64,000 nt of DNA from NCBI RefSeq assembly GCF_018860665.1, contig NZ_JAHKPK010000028.1:97993-161992 (forward strand), in the 5' to 3' direction. The notes under the pieces were generated by a model, which saw only the letters and a list, made by a program, of their open reading frames with translations, had not been told where the DNA came from and did no database searches. Shown here in pieces: positions 47,205-56,123 of the stretch (the stretch's first letter is position 1; each line of letters begins with the position of its first letter). A program made the position numbers and the translations under genes. The stretch is from Pacificibacter marinus. Lineage in GTDB: Bacteria; Pseudomonadota; Alphaproteobacteria; Rhodobacterales; Rhodobacteraceae.

Positions 47205-47747
47205 ATGAAAGGCACGATCTTTGTTGAATTGATCAAAATGGCAGAAAATGCCTTTGGCGAAGACACTGTAGATGAGGTGTTAGACAAGGCCGATCTTGAA
47301 AATGATGGGGCGTTTACCACAGTGGGAAATTATCCCTGTTCGGAATTGGTCAAAATCGTTGTCGCCTTTAGCGAACATTCAGGAATTGACGCCGAGACAC
47401 TGCAAAAGATGTTCGGACATTGGATGTTGACTCATTTCGTTGAACATTATCCGCAGTTTTTTGCAGACAAAAAAGACGCATTTTCATTGCTGGATTCCAT
47501 CGAAAGTGAAATCCATGTCGAAGTTCGAAAGCTCTACCCCGAGGCAGAGCTGCCCACCTTTACGACAGAGCGTACAACCCCGAACCAAATGATGATGGTC
47601 TATGACTCTCCACGTCCTCTAGGGGCTTTTTGCCACGGAATGATTGAAGCAGCACTCGCACATTTTGACGAAAAGGGCGGCATCACAAGCCAAGTCAATC
47701 TTGCCAAACCAACAGTCACAAATTTTGAGATTACTCTGCAATCATAA
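47205..47747 (+). CDS. hnoX: H-NOX haem nitric oxide-binding protein
   Basis: 180 residues, the stand-alone H-NOX length, preceded by AAAGGACGGATCC. It begins MKGTIFVELIKMAENAFG. The proximal haem ligand is His104 in EIHVEVRKLYPEAELP, and the haem-propionate motif YxSxR is present as Tyr133, Ser135 and Arg137. Such proteins bind NO (some also O2) and inhibit or modulate a partner kinase or cyclase. It lacks the C-terminal zinc-site cysteines seen in some gammaproteobacterial H-NOX. A hybrid kinase gene follows 13 nt downstream. Confidence 0.95.
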   Translation: MKGTIFVELIKMAENAFGEDTVDEVLDKADLENDGAFTTVGNYPCSELVKIVVAFSEHSGIDAETLQKMFGHWMLTHFVEHYPQFFADKKDAFSLLDSIESEIHVEVRKLYPEAELPTFTTERTTPNQMMMVYDSPRPLGAFCHGMIEAALAHFDEKGGITSQVNLAKPTVTNFEITLQS

Positions 47748-47760
47748 GGTATTATCTGAA

Positions 47761-49500
47761 ATGAGCTCTTCCGACGATACCCGCGTTTCACGCAGCAGAT
47801 ATAACCGTGAATGCGCGGCGCGCGCCGAAGCTGAAAAACTGCTGGAACGCAAGAGCCGTGAACTGTTCGAGGCAAACACGGCCCTAAATGCACATTCACA
47901 GCAATTGACCGAAGCCGTCGCAACACGGACAGCAGAGCTTGTTCAAGCATTGGAACGCGCTGAGGCCGCATCAGTTGCGCGCAGCAGATTCATCGCCACT
48001 ATGAGCCATGAAATACGGACACCTTTGGGCGGGCTTTTGGGGATGATTGATCTGCTGGAAATGGATGAGGTAGACGCTGAAAAACTAGAGCTATTGAACT
48101 ACGCCAAAGCTGCTGGCACCGGATTGAGCCGGATCGTCAATGATGTGCTCGACTTTTCAAAGATGGAAGCAGGCGTCTTTGTTTTCGAGGAAGAGAACGT
48201 TGATATTCGCGCCTTGGCGAAAAGCATATCAATGCTGTACACGTCACATGGCAAAGGCACAGCCCGCACCATCACGCTTCAAATCGACGACAGTGTTCCG
48301 CAGCTATTCTTGAGCGATGCGACACGCATTCGGCAAGTCATATCTAATTTAATAAGCAACGCACTTCGGTATTCAACTGACGGACCAATCATCGTGCGCG
48401 CGACAGCCACGCCACATGCTCAAGGCGCCCTGCTGCGTTGTGAAGTCGAAGATTTTGGCGTCGGTATACCGCCTGAAAAATTCAACGATCTCTTCAAAGA
48501 CTTTTCTCAGGTCGCCAATCCATTAACCGTCGCGGCACAGGGCACAGGATTGGGCCTCGCGATTTGCAAACGTATCATGGACGGGCTGGGCGGTCGCGTC
48601 GGCGTTGAGAGCAAACAAGGGGCTGGATCAACGTTTTGGATAGAGCTGGCCGTCACTGTCGTCAGCGCCTCACCGTCCCGTCCCAGTCAGGATTCGGATG
48701 CACAGTCGGCAACGCCGCCCCCTTCCATCACTGGCAAACACGTCCTGATTGCCGAAGACAATATCATCAACCAAAAAATGCTTCTCGCTTACGCACAACG
48801 CATGGATGTGTCCGCTGATATGGCCGAGAATGGCCGGATCGCCGTCGAGAAATTCGCGCCAGGAAAATACGATCTTATCTTAATGGATATTGCCATGCCG
48901 GAGATGGATGGGATCGAAGCCACACGTCAAATTTTTGCCAAATGGCCGAAAGACTCTGTGCCTCCAATCCTTGCGTTAACAGCCCATGTTGCAGATGCGA
49001 TCGAGGCCGAGGCAAAAGAAGTCGGCATCACGCGTATCTTGTCTAAGCCTATTCCTTATGACGAATTGAAATCCGCTTTAGAAGCCACCCTCGGCCTCAC
49101 GTCCAACACTGCATCCGCGCAAGAGACGCCCTCGCCTGAGGATCAAACCGCCTCTGTCGAAGATCAGCTGCTGGCGATGATGGACACAAGTGTCGGCGAA
49201 AACCTGTTAAGCATCTTCTCCGCTGACGGGCTCATCGATCTAGCGGACAAATTTGTGACAGATTGCAACCAAAGGCTGGACCTCTTAATCGCCGCAGCAG
49301 AATCCGGCGATATAGATGCCGCCTCAAAACAAGGGCATTCAGTCAAAGGCGCATGCCTTGCGATGGGATTCGAAAGCATGGCCGAACTCGCAAAACGTAT
49401 TGAGCACCACTCATCAGAGACGTCAAAGGCGACGATACTCGAAATTGCGCAAGAGCTCTCAGACGAAATTGGTCAACTCAACGCGATACTAAAGTCATGA
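47761..49500 (+). CDS. Cytosolic hybrid histidine kinase with HPt domain (H-NOX associated)
   Basis: 579 residues from the ATG at 47761, 13 nt after the H-NOX stop. No membrane segment or signal peptide: an N-terminal coiled coil (~15-75) leads to HisKA with phospho-His83 in MSHEIRTPLGG, HATPase (N-box NLISNALRYS ~196-205, GTGLGLAICK ~261-270), a receiver with Asp376 in LILMDIAMPEMDG, and a C-terminal HPt with His526 in GHSVKGACLAMG. This four-module kinase is the typical partner of H-NOX proteins. The complete internal His-Asp-His relay can hand the phosphoryl group to a separate receiver, for which the divergent receiver-PP2C protein is the obvious candidate. Confidence 0.94.
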   Translation: MSSSDDTRVSRSRYNRECAARAEAEKLLERKSRELFEANTALNAHSQQLTEAVATRTAELVQALERAEAASVARSRFIATMSHEIRTPLGGLLGMIDLLEMDEVDAEKLELLNYAKAAGTGLSRIVNDVLDFSKMEAGVFVFEEENVDIRALAKSISMLYTSHGKGTARTITLQIDDSVPQLFLSDATRIRQVISNLISNALRYSTDGPIIVRATATPHAQGALLRCEVEDFGVGIPPEKFNDLFKDFSQVANPLTVAAQGTGLGLAICKRIMDGLGGRVGVESKQGAGSTFWIELAVTVVSASPSRPSQDSDAQSATPPPSITGKHVLIAEDNIINQKMLLAYAQRMDVSADMAENGRIAVEKFAPGKYDLILMDIAMPEMDGIEATRQIFAKWPKDSVPPILALTAHVADAIEAEAKEVGITRILSKPIPYDELKSALEATLGLTSNTASAQETPSPEDQTASVEDQLLAMMDTSVGENLLSIFSADGLIDLADKFVTDCNQRLDLLIAAAESGDIDAASKQGHSVKGACLAMGFESMAELAKRIEHHSSETSKATILEIAQELSDEIGQLNAILKS

Positions 49501-49507
49501 TATAGAA

Positions 49508-51076
49508 CTAAAATTTGAACTTATAAGTAACAGATAAATTGCCACCCAGAATGCCTGGCCCCGGCGCGTCGCCCCGATTCCATGCCCATCTGTTGTTGCT
49601 ATAATTGCTATATGACACCGACCAATCATCAGCGATTTTGTAGCTGGCGGTGTAACTAAAGTCTGGCTGATACGAAGTTTGCACACCCGGCGCGTATAGA
49701 TAGGCCGTCCCACCGATACGAAGCCGATCATTCACGGCATAGCCACAGGAAAAGTTTAGACTTTCATTCGCAGGATTGGGAAATCCTATGCTGGCGGTGC
49801 AAGGCAGTTTTTTATCAAATGGCAGTTCGATCACCGGAAGTTTGTAACTTGCGCGCAAGTTCCCATCTTTCAATCCATCGAAAAAATTGCCATTGGGCCC
49901 GTTAAACTGAGCCGAATAATTACTGTATCCTACATTGATTTTATCGCTGACCTGATAATTAAAAGCATAGGTGAAATCTGGATCAGATGTGGCCTTGTCG
50001 CTTGAATTCGCATAGCCGACCAAGGCAAAGCGAAAGGACAATCTAGGCGTCAATTTGGTACTACATCCCAAGCTTGCACGCGGTTTTGCAAACTGCAAAG
50101 TTCCCGCCCCAGACGCATCTTGCAGGCTTGTGGTCCCCGTTATCGCACAGGCCAAATCAAGCCGTTCCCAAAAGGTTTGTTGAGCCGTCTCTTGAACCGG
50201 CTCGACTGGCGATTGAGAATCTGTACTAGCGCCAGTCTGCGGTCGCACCACCGCCTCGCGTTGAGCTGCGGGTCTAAGTGGCGAGGGCAATACAATAAGC
50301 TCTACTGACTGATGACAGTCATCAGGAACAAAGGCCGCAAGATCGGGACAGGACGCATTTAACGCATCCAAAGACTCTGGAGCAGGCTCATCTACCTCGA
50401 CCAAATCCTCAAGATTTTGAGCCTCTGCAATTTCCTCAACACTAGAGACATCACCAGCCTCCTGCGTTACCAGCGCATCAACGGCGGTTTCTGGCGTCAA
50501 AGTGACAGGTCCAACATCCGCTTGCCCCTGCTCACTCGTCTCATCTGATACGAGGCTATCAAGCTGTGTGGCCCCATGAGACCCAGTCTCGGCTAGCATC
50601 CATCGCGCGATAAATTGCGCCACGTCTTGCGCATTGGTAGGATCCGGCGGAGCGGGCCTTTTCTCGCCCGTTGCATAGATAGTCAATTCGGCCCCATCTG
50701 CGCCCAAAATCAGACATGACAGACCTTCGGTGCATGTGACATCAAACAGATTGCGACGTCGCCCAGCGTTGCTCATCACATGAGCTGCCCCATCTGGGTA
50801 GATCACATAAATCCAGTCGCCCAAAATTCCACGTTGATACCGCGTTGGGTGCAATGGACTTGGAACATCGACAATAATCTCTTCAGCACCTTCGACCAAA
50901 GGGATAGCGGTGTTGCCAAAAGGCTGTGGTATTCTCAAAGCGAGATCAGCCGTTTGCGACTGAGCCCCAAAGGTTACGAAAAGACTTGCCGTCGTGATCT
51001 TAAGCAAAAACTGCAATTTTGAGGGGAAACACCCCCTCCAGAAAGGACGTGTTGTATCTGATCTAATTTTCAACAC
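49508..51076 (-). CDS. Predicted outer-membrane beta-barrel protein with N-terminal domain shared with 37888-38670
   Basis: 522 residues. After a signal peptide (about residues 20-42) comes a domain with VDVPSP (69-74), GDWIYVIYPDG and a CTEGLSC pair, similar to the secreted protein at the other end of the locus. A long acidic/Ala-rich linker follows, then alternating strands (YAFNYQVSDKINVGYSNYS, RIGGTAYLYAPG, WSVSYSNYSNNRW) ending in TYKFKF, the terminal aromatic residue of outer-membrane barrels. Function unknown; it may be the export pore for the polysaccharide. It converges on the hybrid kinase gene with only 7 nt between. Confidence 0.65.
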   Translation of the reverse strand: MLKIRSDTTRPFWRGCFPSKLQFLLKITTASLFVTFGAQSQTADLALRIPQPFGNTAIPLVEGAEEIIVDVPSPLHPTRYQRGILGDWIYVIYPDGAAHVMSNAGRRRNLFDVTCTEGLSCLILGADGAELTIYATGEKRPAPPDPTNAQDVAQFIARWMLAETGSHGATQLDSLVSDETSEQGQADVGPVTLTPETAVDALVTQEAGDVSSVEEIAEAQNLEDLVEVDEPAPESLDALNASCPDLAAFVPDDCHQSVELIVLPSPLRPAAQREAVVRPQTGASTDSQSPVEPVQETAQQTFWERLDLACAITGTTSLQDASGAGTLQFAKPRASLGCSTKLTPRLSFRFALVGYANSSDKATSDPDFTYAFNYQVSDKINVGYSNYSAQFNGPNGNFFDGLKDGNLRASYKLPVIELPFDKKLPCTASIGFPNPANESLNFSCGYAVNDRLRIGGTAYLYAPGVQTSYQPDFSYTASYKIADDWSVSYSNYSNNRWAWNRGDAPGPGILGGNLSVTYKFKF

Positions 51077-51293
51077 TGAATTGTCCGTCGTCAGGATTTT
51101 GGAACAAAAGACCGCTTAAACATATAAAAAGTTTGGCGCACTTGGCTGGTTTCATTATGCGAGGCGCAGTCCGCGATGCAAGCCTCACGTTTCACGCGCC
51201 GAAAGCTCACCACCCTTGTCACAGGGGTGCCCCTCCCAATAACTCATCCGTTGGGCAATAACTGAAACGATGAAAAATTCAAAGTCACGCGAT

Positions 51294-52304
51294 TTAAGAA
51301 AGCGCAGCCTGCTGCCGATAGGTTCGTGGAGACACACCATAATGCTCTGAAAACTTGCGGCTGAAATACTGGCTCGTCCCGAAACCCGTCTCGAAACCGA
51401 TATCAGTGATCGGTTTTGATTTCATTTCTTTGAGCTGTTTTGCAGCACTTTCAAGACGCAGTTCATTTAGGTATTCGATCGGAGATTTATTCGTGACCTC
51501 TTTGAAGAGCGCGCTAAATTGTGACCTCGACATCGCACATTGTTTAGCCATGTCTTCGAGACGCCAATCATGAGACAGATGCTGCTTTAACCCTTTGGCA
51601 AAGACATCAATGGTCATGTGTTTTTCGTCCAGCTTCAAGTCAGAATCTGATTGGAAATCAAGAACCTCTGACAGTCCTTTAAAAACGAGATTGACATATA
51701 CAGCCATCGCGGATGCGTTTTTTTCAATCTCACCCTTGGTCAAGAGATCATAAATCTGCTCCATGGCAAAAATCATCTCGGGCGTGCCAAGCCGAACCGG
51801 CGAATGATTGTGCAAAATCTGCTGCGCCAAGGTTTGTTTTTCGGTGTCAGATGCCAAAATCCAATCAGGCCAAACCCACGTGCTGTTCGGCCTACGCACC
51901 CCAACATCGAGTATTATAAAAACCGTCCGACTTGCAGAAACGTATGGACCACCAAGCGAATGTTCCTGCCAAGGGCTTGTCAGCGCCAGCCTTCCCCTTG
52001 TCAGTGTCTCTGACTTGCCTCCTGTTTCGAACCCAACAGCACCGTTTAGCGCCATTGTGATTTCGATACCTTCATTGAAATGGGACTTAACAAACCAATC
52101 TTGATCGCGGTCGCAATCCCAATATCCAATCGCGCAAACCCCATCTAAAAGATTGTTTTCTATCTGTTTTCCGGGGTACTGCCCGCGCGCCCACGCGCCA
52201 CCACGAAGATCGCCATTCTCAATAGCACTTCTATAATCTTCGCATGCATCGGCAGTGTGCTCGCTCCCATCGGCCTGAAAAATGGCCGGGCTTTGATCTT
52301 CCAT
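51294..52304 (-). CDS. AraC family transcriptional regulator
   Basis: 336 residues from the ATG at 52304, preceded by GAGGAGGGCG; an upstream ATG at 52346 reads through that site. The N-terminal ~220 residues are a ligand domain of unrecognised specificity; the C-terminal two-helix-turn-helix domain (~235-335) is clear (WRLEDMAKQCAMSRSQFSALF, DIGFETGFGTSQYFSRKFSEHYGVSPRTYR). It faces the sugar operon and probably controls it. Confidence 0.9.
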   Translation of the reverse strand: MEDQSPAIFQADGSEHTADACEDYRSAIENGDLRGGAWARGQYPGKQIENNLLDGVCAIGYWDCDRDQDWFVKSHFNEGIEITMALNGAVGFETGGKSETLTRGRLALTSPWQEHSLGGPYVSASRTVFIILDVGVRRPNSTWVWPDWILASDTEKQTLAQQILHNHSPVRLGTPEMIFAMEQIYDLLTKGEIEKNASAMAVYVNLVFKGLSEVLDFQSDSDLKLDEKHMTIDVFAKGLKQHLSHDWRLEDMAKQCAMSRSQFSALFKEVTNKSPIEYLNELRLESAAKQLKEMKSKPITDIGFETGFGTSQYFSRKFSEHYGVSPRTYRQQAALS

Positions 52305-52386
52305 GACGCCCTCCTCTTCCCAGAGAAAACTTACACTATCATCCAAAATTTAATCCGACAAGACAGCGGAACCGATTTTAAGCATC

Positions 52387-52410
52387 TTGATTCGTGCAAG
52401 TTGATTCTTG
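52387..52410 (+). repeat. Tandem direct repeat in the AraC/sugar-operon promoter region
   Basis: TTGATTCGTG (52387-52396) and TTGATTCTTG (52401-52410) differ at one base and start 14 nt apart, between the divergent AraC gene and the ABC operon. Paired direct half-sites are typical of AraC-type activators, though usual spacings differ, so this is a candidate. Confidence 0.45.
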
Positions 52411-52500
52411 TTAAGATTTGGGAGGATCTTATGAAGAATGGGAGTTTTTCTCTTTTTAGGCTGATGACGACTGTACGTTATCAAAAGATGGGTGCCACAA

Positions 52501-53979
52501 ATGGCTGAAGCGCCCCTTCTTATTTTGCGTAATATCGTCAAGCACTTTGGGCCCAATAAAGCCCTTGATGGTATCAACTTTCATCTAAACGCCGGTGAGG
52601 TTCTTGCGTTATGCGGTGAAAACGGCGCGGGCAAATCCACGCTCGTCAAAACAATGTCGGGCGCCCATGCGCCGGACAGCGGCGAAATCATTCTGAACGG
52701 TGTGACCTACCCTGCCCTGACGCCAAGACTTGCGCTCGAATATGGCATTTCAACGATCTATCAAGAAAACATCTTATTCCAACATCTAAAGGTGTATGAA
52801 AACCTGTTTGTCGGGCGTGAATTGCGCACGAAACAAGGGCTGGTCGATCGTCCGCTCATGAAAGAGCGCGCCCGTGAAATCATGAGAATGCTAGGCGCGG
52901 ACGTGCCTATTGATGCAATCGTCAGCGAGCTTGGCGGCGCGCAACAAAAGATTGTCGAAACTGCACGCGCTGTGAATTCGGACGCCAAAATCCTAATTAT
53001 GGATGAGCCCTCTGCGAGCTTTGGCAAACACGAGGTAGAGCTTTTGTTCAAAGTCGTGGAACGCCTAAGGGATCGCGGCGTTGGCATCATCTTTATTTCC
53101 CATCATTTGGAAGAAGTCCGCCGCATTGCAAACCGCGTTGTGGTCTTGCGCGACGGGAAAACGATTTCCGATAAACCTATTGCAGAGGTTCAAGAGCAAG
53201 CACTGATCAAAGATATGATCGGCCGCACCGTCGAAGAGGTGTGCCACCACATCTGCAGTGCCACAGACGAAATCGCTCTCGAGGTTGATAATGTCGTCGC
53301 CCCCGGCGTCAACAACGTCAGTTTGACACTGCGGCGCGGAGAAATTCTGGGCCTTGCCGGGCTTGTTGGCGCGGGGCGAACCGAACTGCTCGGTGCGATT
53401 TTCGGTCGCAAACCGATCGAAAGCGGAACGCTGCGCGTGCAAGGTTCAAAACAGCGGTTCAAAAGCCCCAAAGACGCAATTGATGCCGGTATTTGCCTGA
53501 TCACCGAAGACCGCAAAATCGACGGGCTGTTCCTAAATCAATCCTGTCTTGCCAACATTCATATTCCTTATGAAACCAAACGTCGGGGAAAACTGGTCAA
53601 CTGGCCCAATGCCCGCGACATGGCCAATGATATGGTGGCAAAGCTGCGGATCAAAGTCGGCTCCGTCGAACAATCTGTCAAGAATTTGTCGGGCGGCAAC
53701 CAGCAGAAAATCATTCTGGCGAAATGGATGGCAACACAGCCCCAGATCTACCTGTTTGATGAACCGACCCGCGGCATCGACATCGGAGCAAAACAGGAAG
53801 TCTACCGAGAAATCCAAACCCTGATCGAAGCAGGCTGCGCTGTTCTCATAGCATCCTCTGAATTGTCCGAAGTCGTCGGCCTATGTGATCGCGTCGCCGT
53901 TATGAAAAACGGGCAGATCACGACCGAGCTGGCTGGCGCGGATATCACCGAACATAACATCATTTCAGCCGCACTCTAG
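52501..53979 (+). CDS. Sugar ABC transporter ATP-binding protein, RbsA type (two ATPase domains)
   Basis: 492 residues from the ATG at 52501; an in-frame GTG 9 nt upstream is possible. The first cassette has Walker [13 protein letters not shown] and Walker B ILIMDEPSASF; the second has the degenerate P-loop GLVGAGRTELLG and signature LSGGNQQKIILAKWM with YLFDEPTRGIDIGAKQE. This tandem form is typical of ribose/rhamnose/AI-2-type importers. The permease follows 11 nt downstream. Confidence 0.95.
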   Translation: MAEAPLLILRNIVKHFGPNKALDGINFHLNAGEVLALCGENGAGKSTLVKTMSGAHAPDSGEIILNGVTYPALTPRLALEYGISTIYQENILFQHLKVYENLFVGRELRTKQGLVDRPLMKERAREIMRMLGADVPIDAIVSELGGAQQKIVETARAVNSDAKILIMDEPSASFGKHEVELLFKVVERLRDRGVGIIFISHHLEEVRRIANRVVVLRDGKTISDKPIAEVQEQALIKDMIGRTVEEVCHHICSATDEIALEVDNVVAPGVNNVSLTLRRGEILGLAGLVGAGRTELLGAIFGRKPIESGTLRVQGSKQRFKSPKDAIDAGICLITEDRKIDGLFLNQSCLANIHIPYETKRRGKLVNWPNARDMANDMVAKLRIKVGSVEQSVKNLSGGNQQKIILAKWMATQPQIYLFDEPTRGIDIGAKQEVYREIQTLIEAGCAVLIASSELSEVVGLCDRVAVMKNGQITTELAGADITEHNIISAAL

Positions 53980-53990
53980 GAGGCCAAACA

Positions 53991-54989
53991 TTGCCTAGTC
54001 GAAGCATCCCCCCCGCCAATACCACCGCGCAACCCTCGCAATCTGTTCTACGCCATTTCGCGACCAAGTTCATCGCAAACCGCAGCGGACCGCTGTTGAT
54101 TGCCTTGATCGTCTATATCGTTGTTATCGCACTCATCGAGCCAAGGTTCTTATCGCTCTACAACATTCGAAACGTGATGTTGCAGGTCTCGGTCGCGGGC
54201 ATCGTGACCATCGGTATGACGTTGATGATCATATCGGGACAGATAGATCTATCCGTCGGTTTTCTCGTGTCTTTGGCCGCTTGTGTCATGGCGACATTGT
54301 TAAATCTCGATATGCCAGTTGTTGTAGTCGTTCTCACGGGACTGGGGCTGTGTGTTTCGCTTCAGGCGTTATCAGGCTTCGTGATCTCGCGGCTCAAGCT
54401 TGAATCTTTCATTGTGACACTCGGTTTGATGGCCATCTATCGCGGCATTGCGTTGTTGATGACGAATGGCGCTGAAATCCCGCTGGACCGCAAATTCCAA
54501 GCCCTTGGGCGTGGCCGTTGGCTGGAAATTCCAATTCCCGTTTTCATCTTTCTTGGCGTTTGCGCGATAGCGTGGTTCATCCTGCGTCACACTGTCTTTG
54601 GCCGTCAACTCTATGCTGTCGGCGAAAATAACGAAGCGGCGCATCTTGCTGGTGTGAACGTGCTAAAATTCAAAATTCAGGTCTACGCCCTGCACGGATT
54701 GCTTGTTGGCCTTGCCGCGATGATCTTGATGTCACGGATCGGCGTTGGCAGCCCTAATATGGCCGCAGGATTAGAACTGGAAACCATCGCAGCGGCAGTT
54801 GTCGGCGGGGCCGCATTAGCCGGCGGACGTGGAACAGTCTTTGGCAGTTTTCTCGGCGTCCTGTTCCTCGGCATCATTTCAAATTCCATGAACATCATCG
54901 GGGTCTCGACATTCTGGCAATACATCATGCTGGGCGTCGTCGTCATCGGCGCCGTGATCGCCGGCAGCCGGACCAAAGATAAATCTTAA
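53991..54989 (+). CDS. Sugar ABC transporter permease, RbsC type
   Basis: 332 residues with about ten membrane segments and the family marks GIVTIGMTLMIISGQIDLSVG and AAAVVGGAALAGGRGTVFGSFLGV. The start is TTG at 53991, chosen because TAGGAGG lies 7 nt upstream and the first ATG downstream is within the first helix. It is the only permease of the operon, so it probably acts as a homodimer. Coding strand continues from the ATPase with an 11-nt gap. Confidence 0.92.
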   Translation: MPSRSIPPANTTAQPSQSVLRHFATKFIANRSGPLLIALIVYIVVIALIEPRFLSLYNIRNVMLQVSVAGIVTIGMTLMIISGQIDLSVGFLVSLAACVMATLLNLDMPVVVVVLTGLGLCVSLQALSGFVISRLKLESFIVTLGLMAIYRGIALLMTNGAEIPLDRKFQALGRGRWLEIPIPVFIFLGVCAIAWFILRHTVFGRQLYAVGENNEAAHLAGVNVLKFKIQVYALHGLLVGLAAMILMSRIGVGSPNMAAGLELETIAAAVVGGAALAGGRGTVFGSFLGVLFLGIISNSMNIIGVSTFWQYIMLGVVVIGAVIAGSRTKDKS

Positions 54990-55017
54990 TACGACCAACC
55001 AACGAGGAGGAACTAAC

Positions 55018-56058
55018 ATGACTATCAAAACAAAAACCAAGGCGCTGAAAATGAGCGCGGCCGCACTGGGCCTTTTGACCGCGATGTCGGGGAGCGCCGT
55101 TATGGCAGAGGACATCGGTTTTGTGCTTGCGGGGCCTGATATCTACTACCGCACCGAAGCGGATATGTTCACCAAGCTCGCAAAAGCGGCAGGTCACAGC
55201 GTCACAGTCGCCAACTCGGAATACAGCCCCTCAAAAGAACTGGCGAACGTCGAAGACTTTATCGCGCGCGGCGTAGATGTCATCGTCTTGCTTTCAGGAA
55301 ACGCTGAAAGTGGCACGCAGGCGGCTGAACGCGCAACCGACGCAGGCATCCCGATTTTCTTTGTCGCAGCACTTCCTTCACCGGCGGGCTATGACATTCC
55401 GACCGGTATGGTCAGCGGCGATTGGATCGGCATGGGGCACACCATCGGTACGGCCATCGGCACAGCGCACCCCGGTGAAAACGTCGCTTTGATCGAAGGC
55501 GTCTACGGCCAAGGTATCGCTGAAATGATCCGCCAAGGGTTCGAAGCCGGTATCGCGGACGCAGGCGGCGGCAACGAGATTGTTCTTGAAAGTTCCGGCG
55601 GCTGGAGCCGGAATGGCGGCCTCGAAGTGACCCAAGATTATCTCGCCTCGGACAAAGACTTCAGCGTGATTTATGCGATGAACGAAGAAATGATGGCGGG
55701 CACAATTCAAGCCCTCGACGAAGCGGGGCGCACGGGCGAAATTTCTTTGTATTCCAGCAACGGTAAAGAAATCGGTTGGGAGTGGATGAAAGAAGGCACC
55801 ATGTTGGGGACCGTCGCAAACACCCCCACGCTCGAAGCTGACTTGGTCTATCAAATGGTCGAGCGTTACCTCGCAGGCGAAGACTTCCCACGTCATGTTT
55901 ACAACGTCCAGCCCATGCTGACCGCCGAAAACATCGACACAGCAGTTCCATGGGAAATCGACGCCTACATGGCCAAGCGCGATGCAGGTGTGCTTGACAA
56001 CGATCTGATGTCTCAAACCGAAATCACCTCAATGGTGACGTGGTCATCAAACAACTGA
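55018..56058 (+). CDS. Sugar ABC transporter substrate-binding protein, RbsB type
   Basis: 346 residues with a signal peptide (cleavage after SGSAVMA). A type I periplasmic binding fold: DIGFVLAGPDIYYRTEADMF, IARGVDVIVLLSGNAES, LIEGVYGQGIAEM and YAMNEEMMAGTIQAL. GAGGAGG lies upstream. The sugar bound cannot be read from sequence. Its position after ATPase and permease completes a three-gene importer. Confidence 0.92.
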   Translation: MTIKTKTKALKMSAAALGLLTAMSGSAVMAEDIGFVLAGPDIYYRTEADMFTKLAKAAGHSVTVANSEYSPSKELANVEDFIARGVDVIVLLSGNAESGTQAAERATDAGIPIFFVAALPSPAGYDIPTGMVSGDWIGMGHTIGTAIGTAHPGENVALIEGVYGQGIAEMIRQGFEAGIADAGGGNEIVLESSGGWSRNGGLEVTQDYLASDKDFSVIYAMNEEMMAGTIQALDEAGRTGEISLYSSNGKEIGWEWMKEGTMLGTVANTPTLEADLVYQMVERYLAGEDFPRHVYNVQPMLTAENIDTAVPWEIDAYMAKRDAGVLDNDLMSQTEITSMVTWSSNN

Positions 56059-56123
56059 TCCCCCCGCACTGATGCCAATGTAACCCATCATCTGTTTCAC
56101 AGACATTTTGAAAGGATTGAAAA

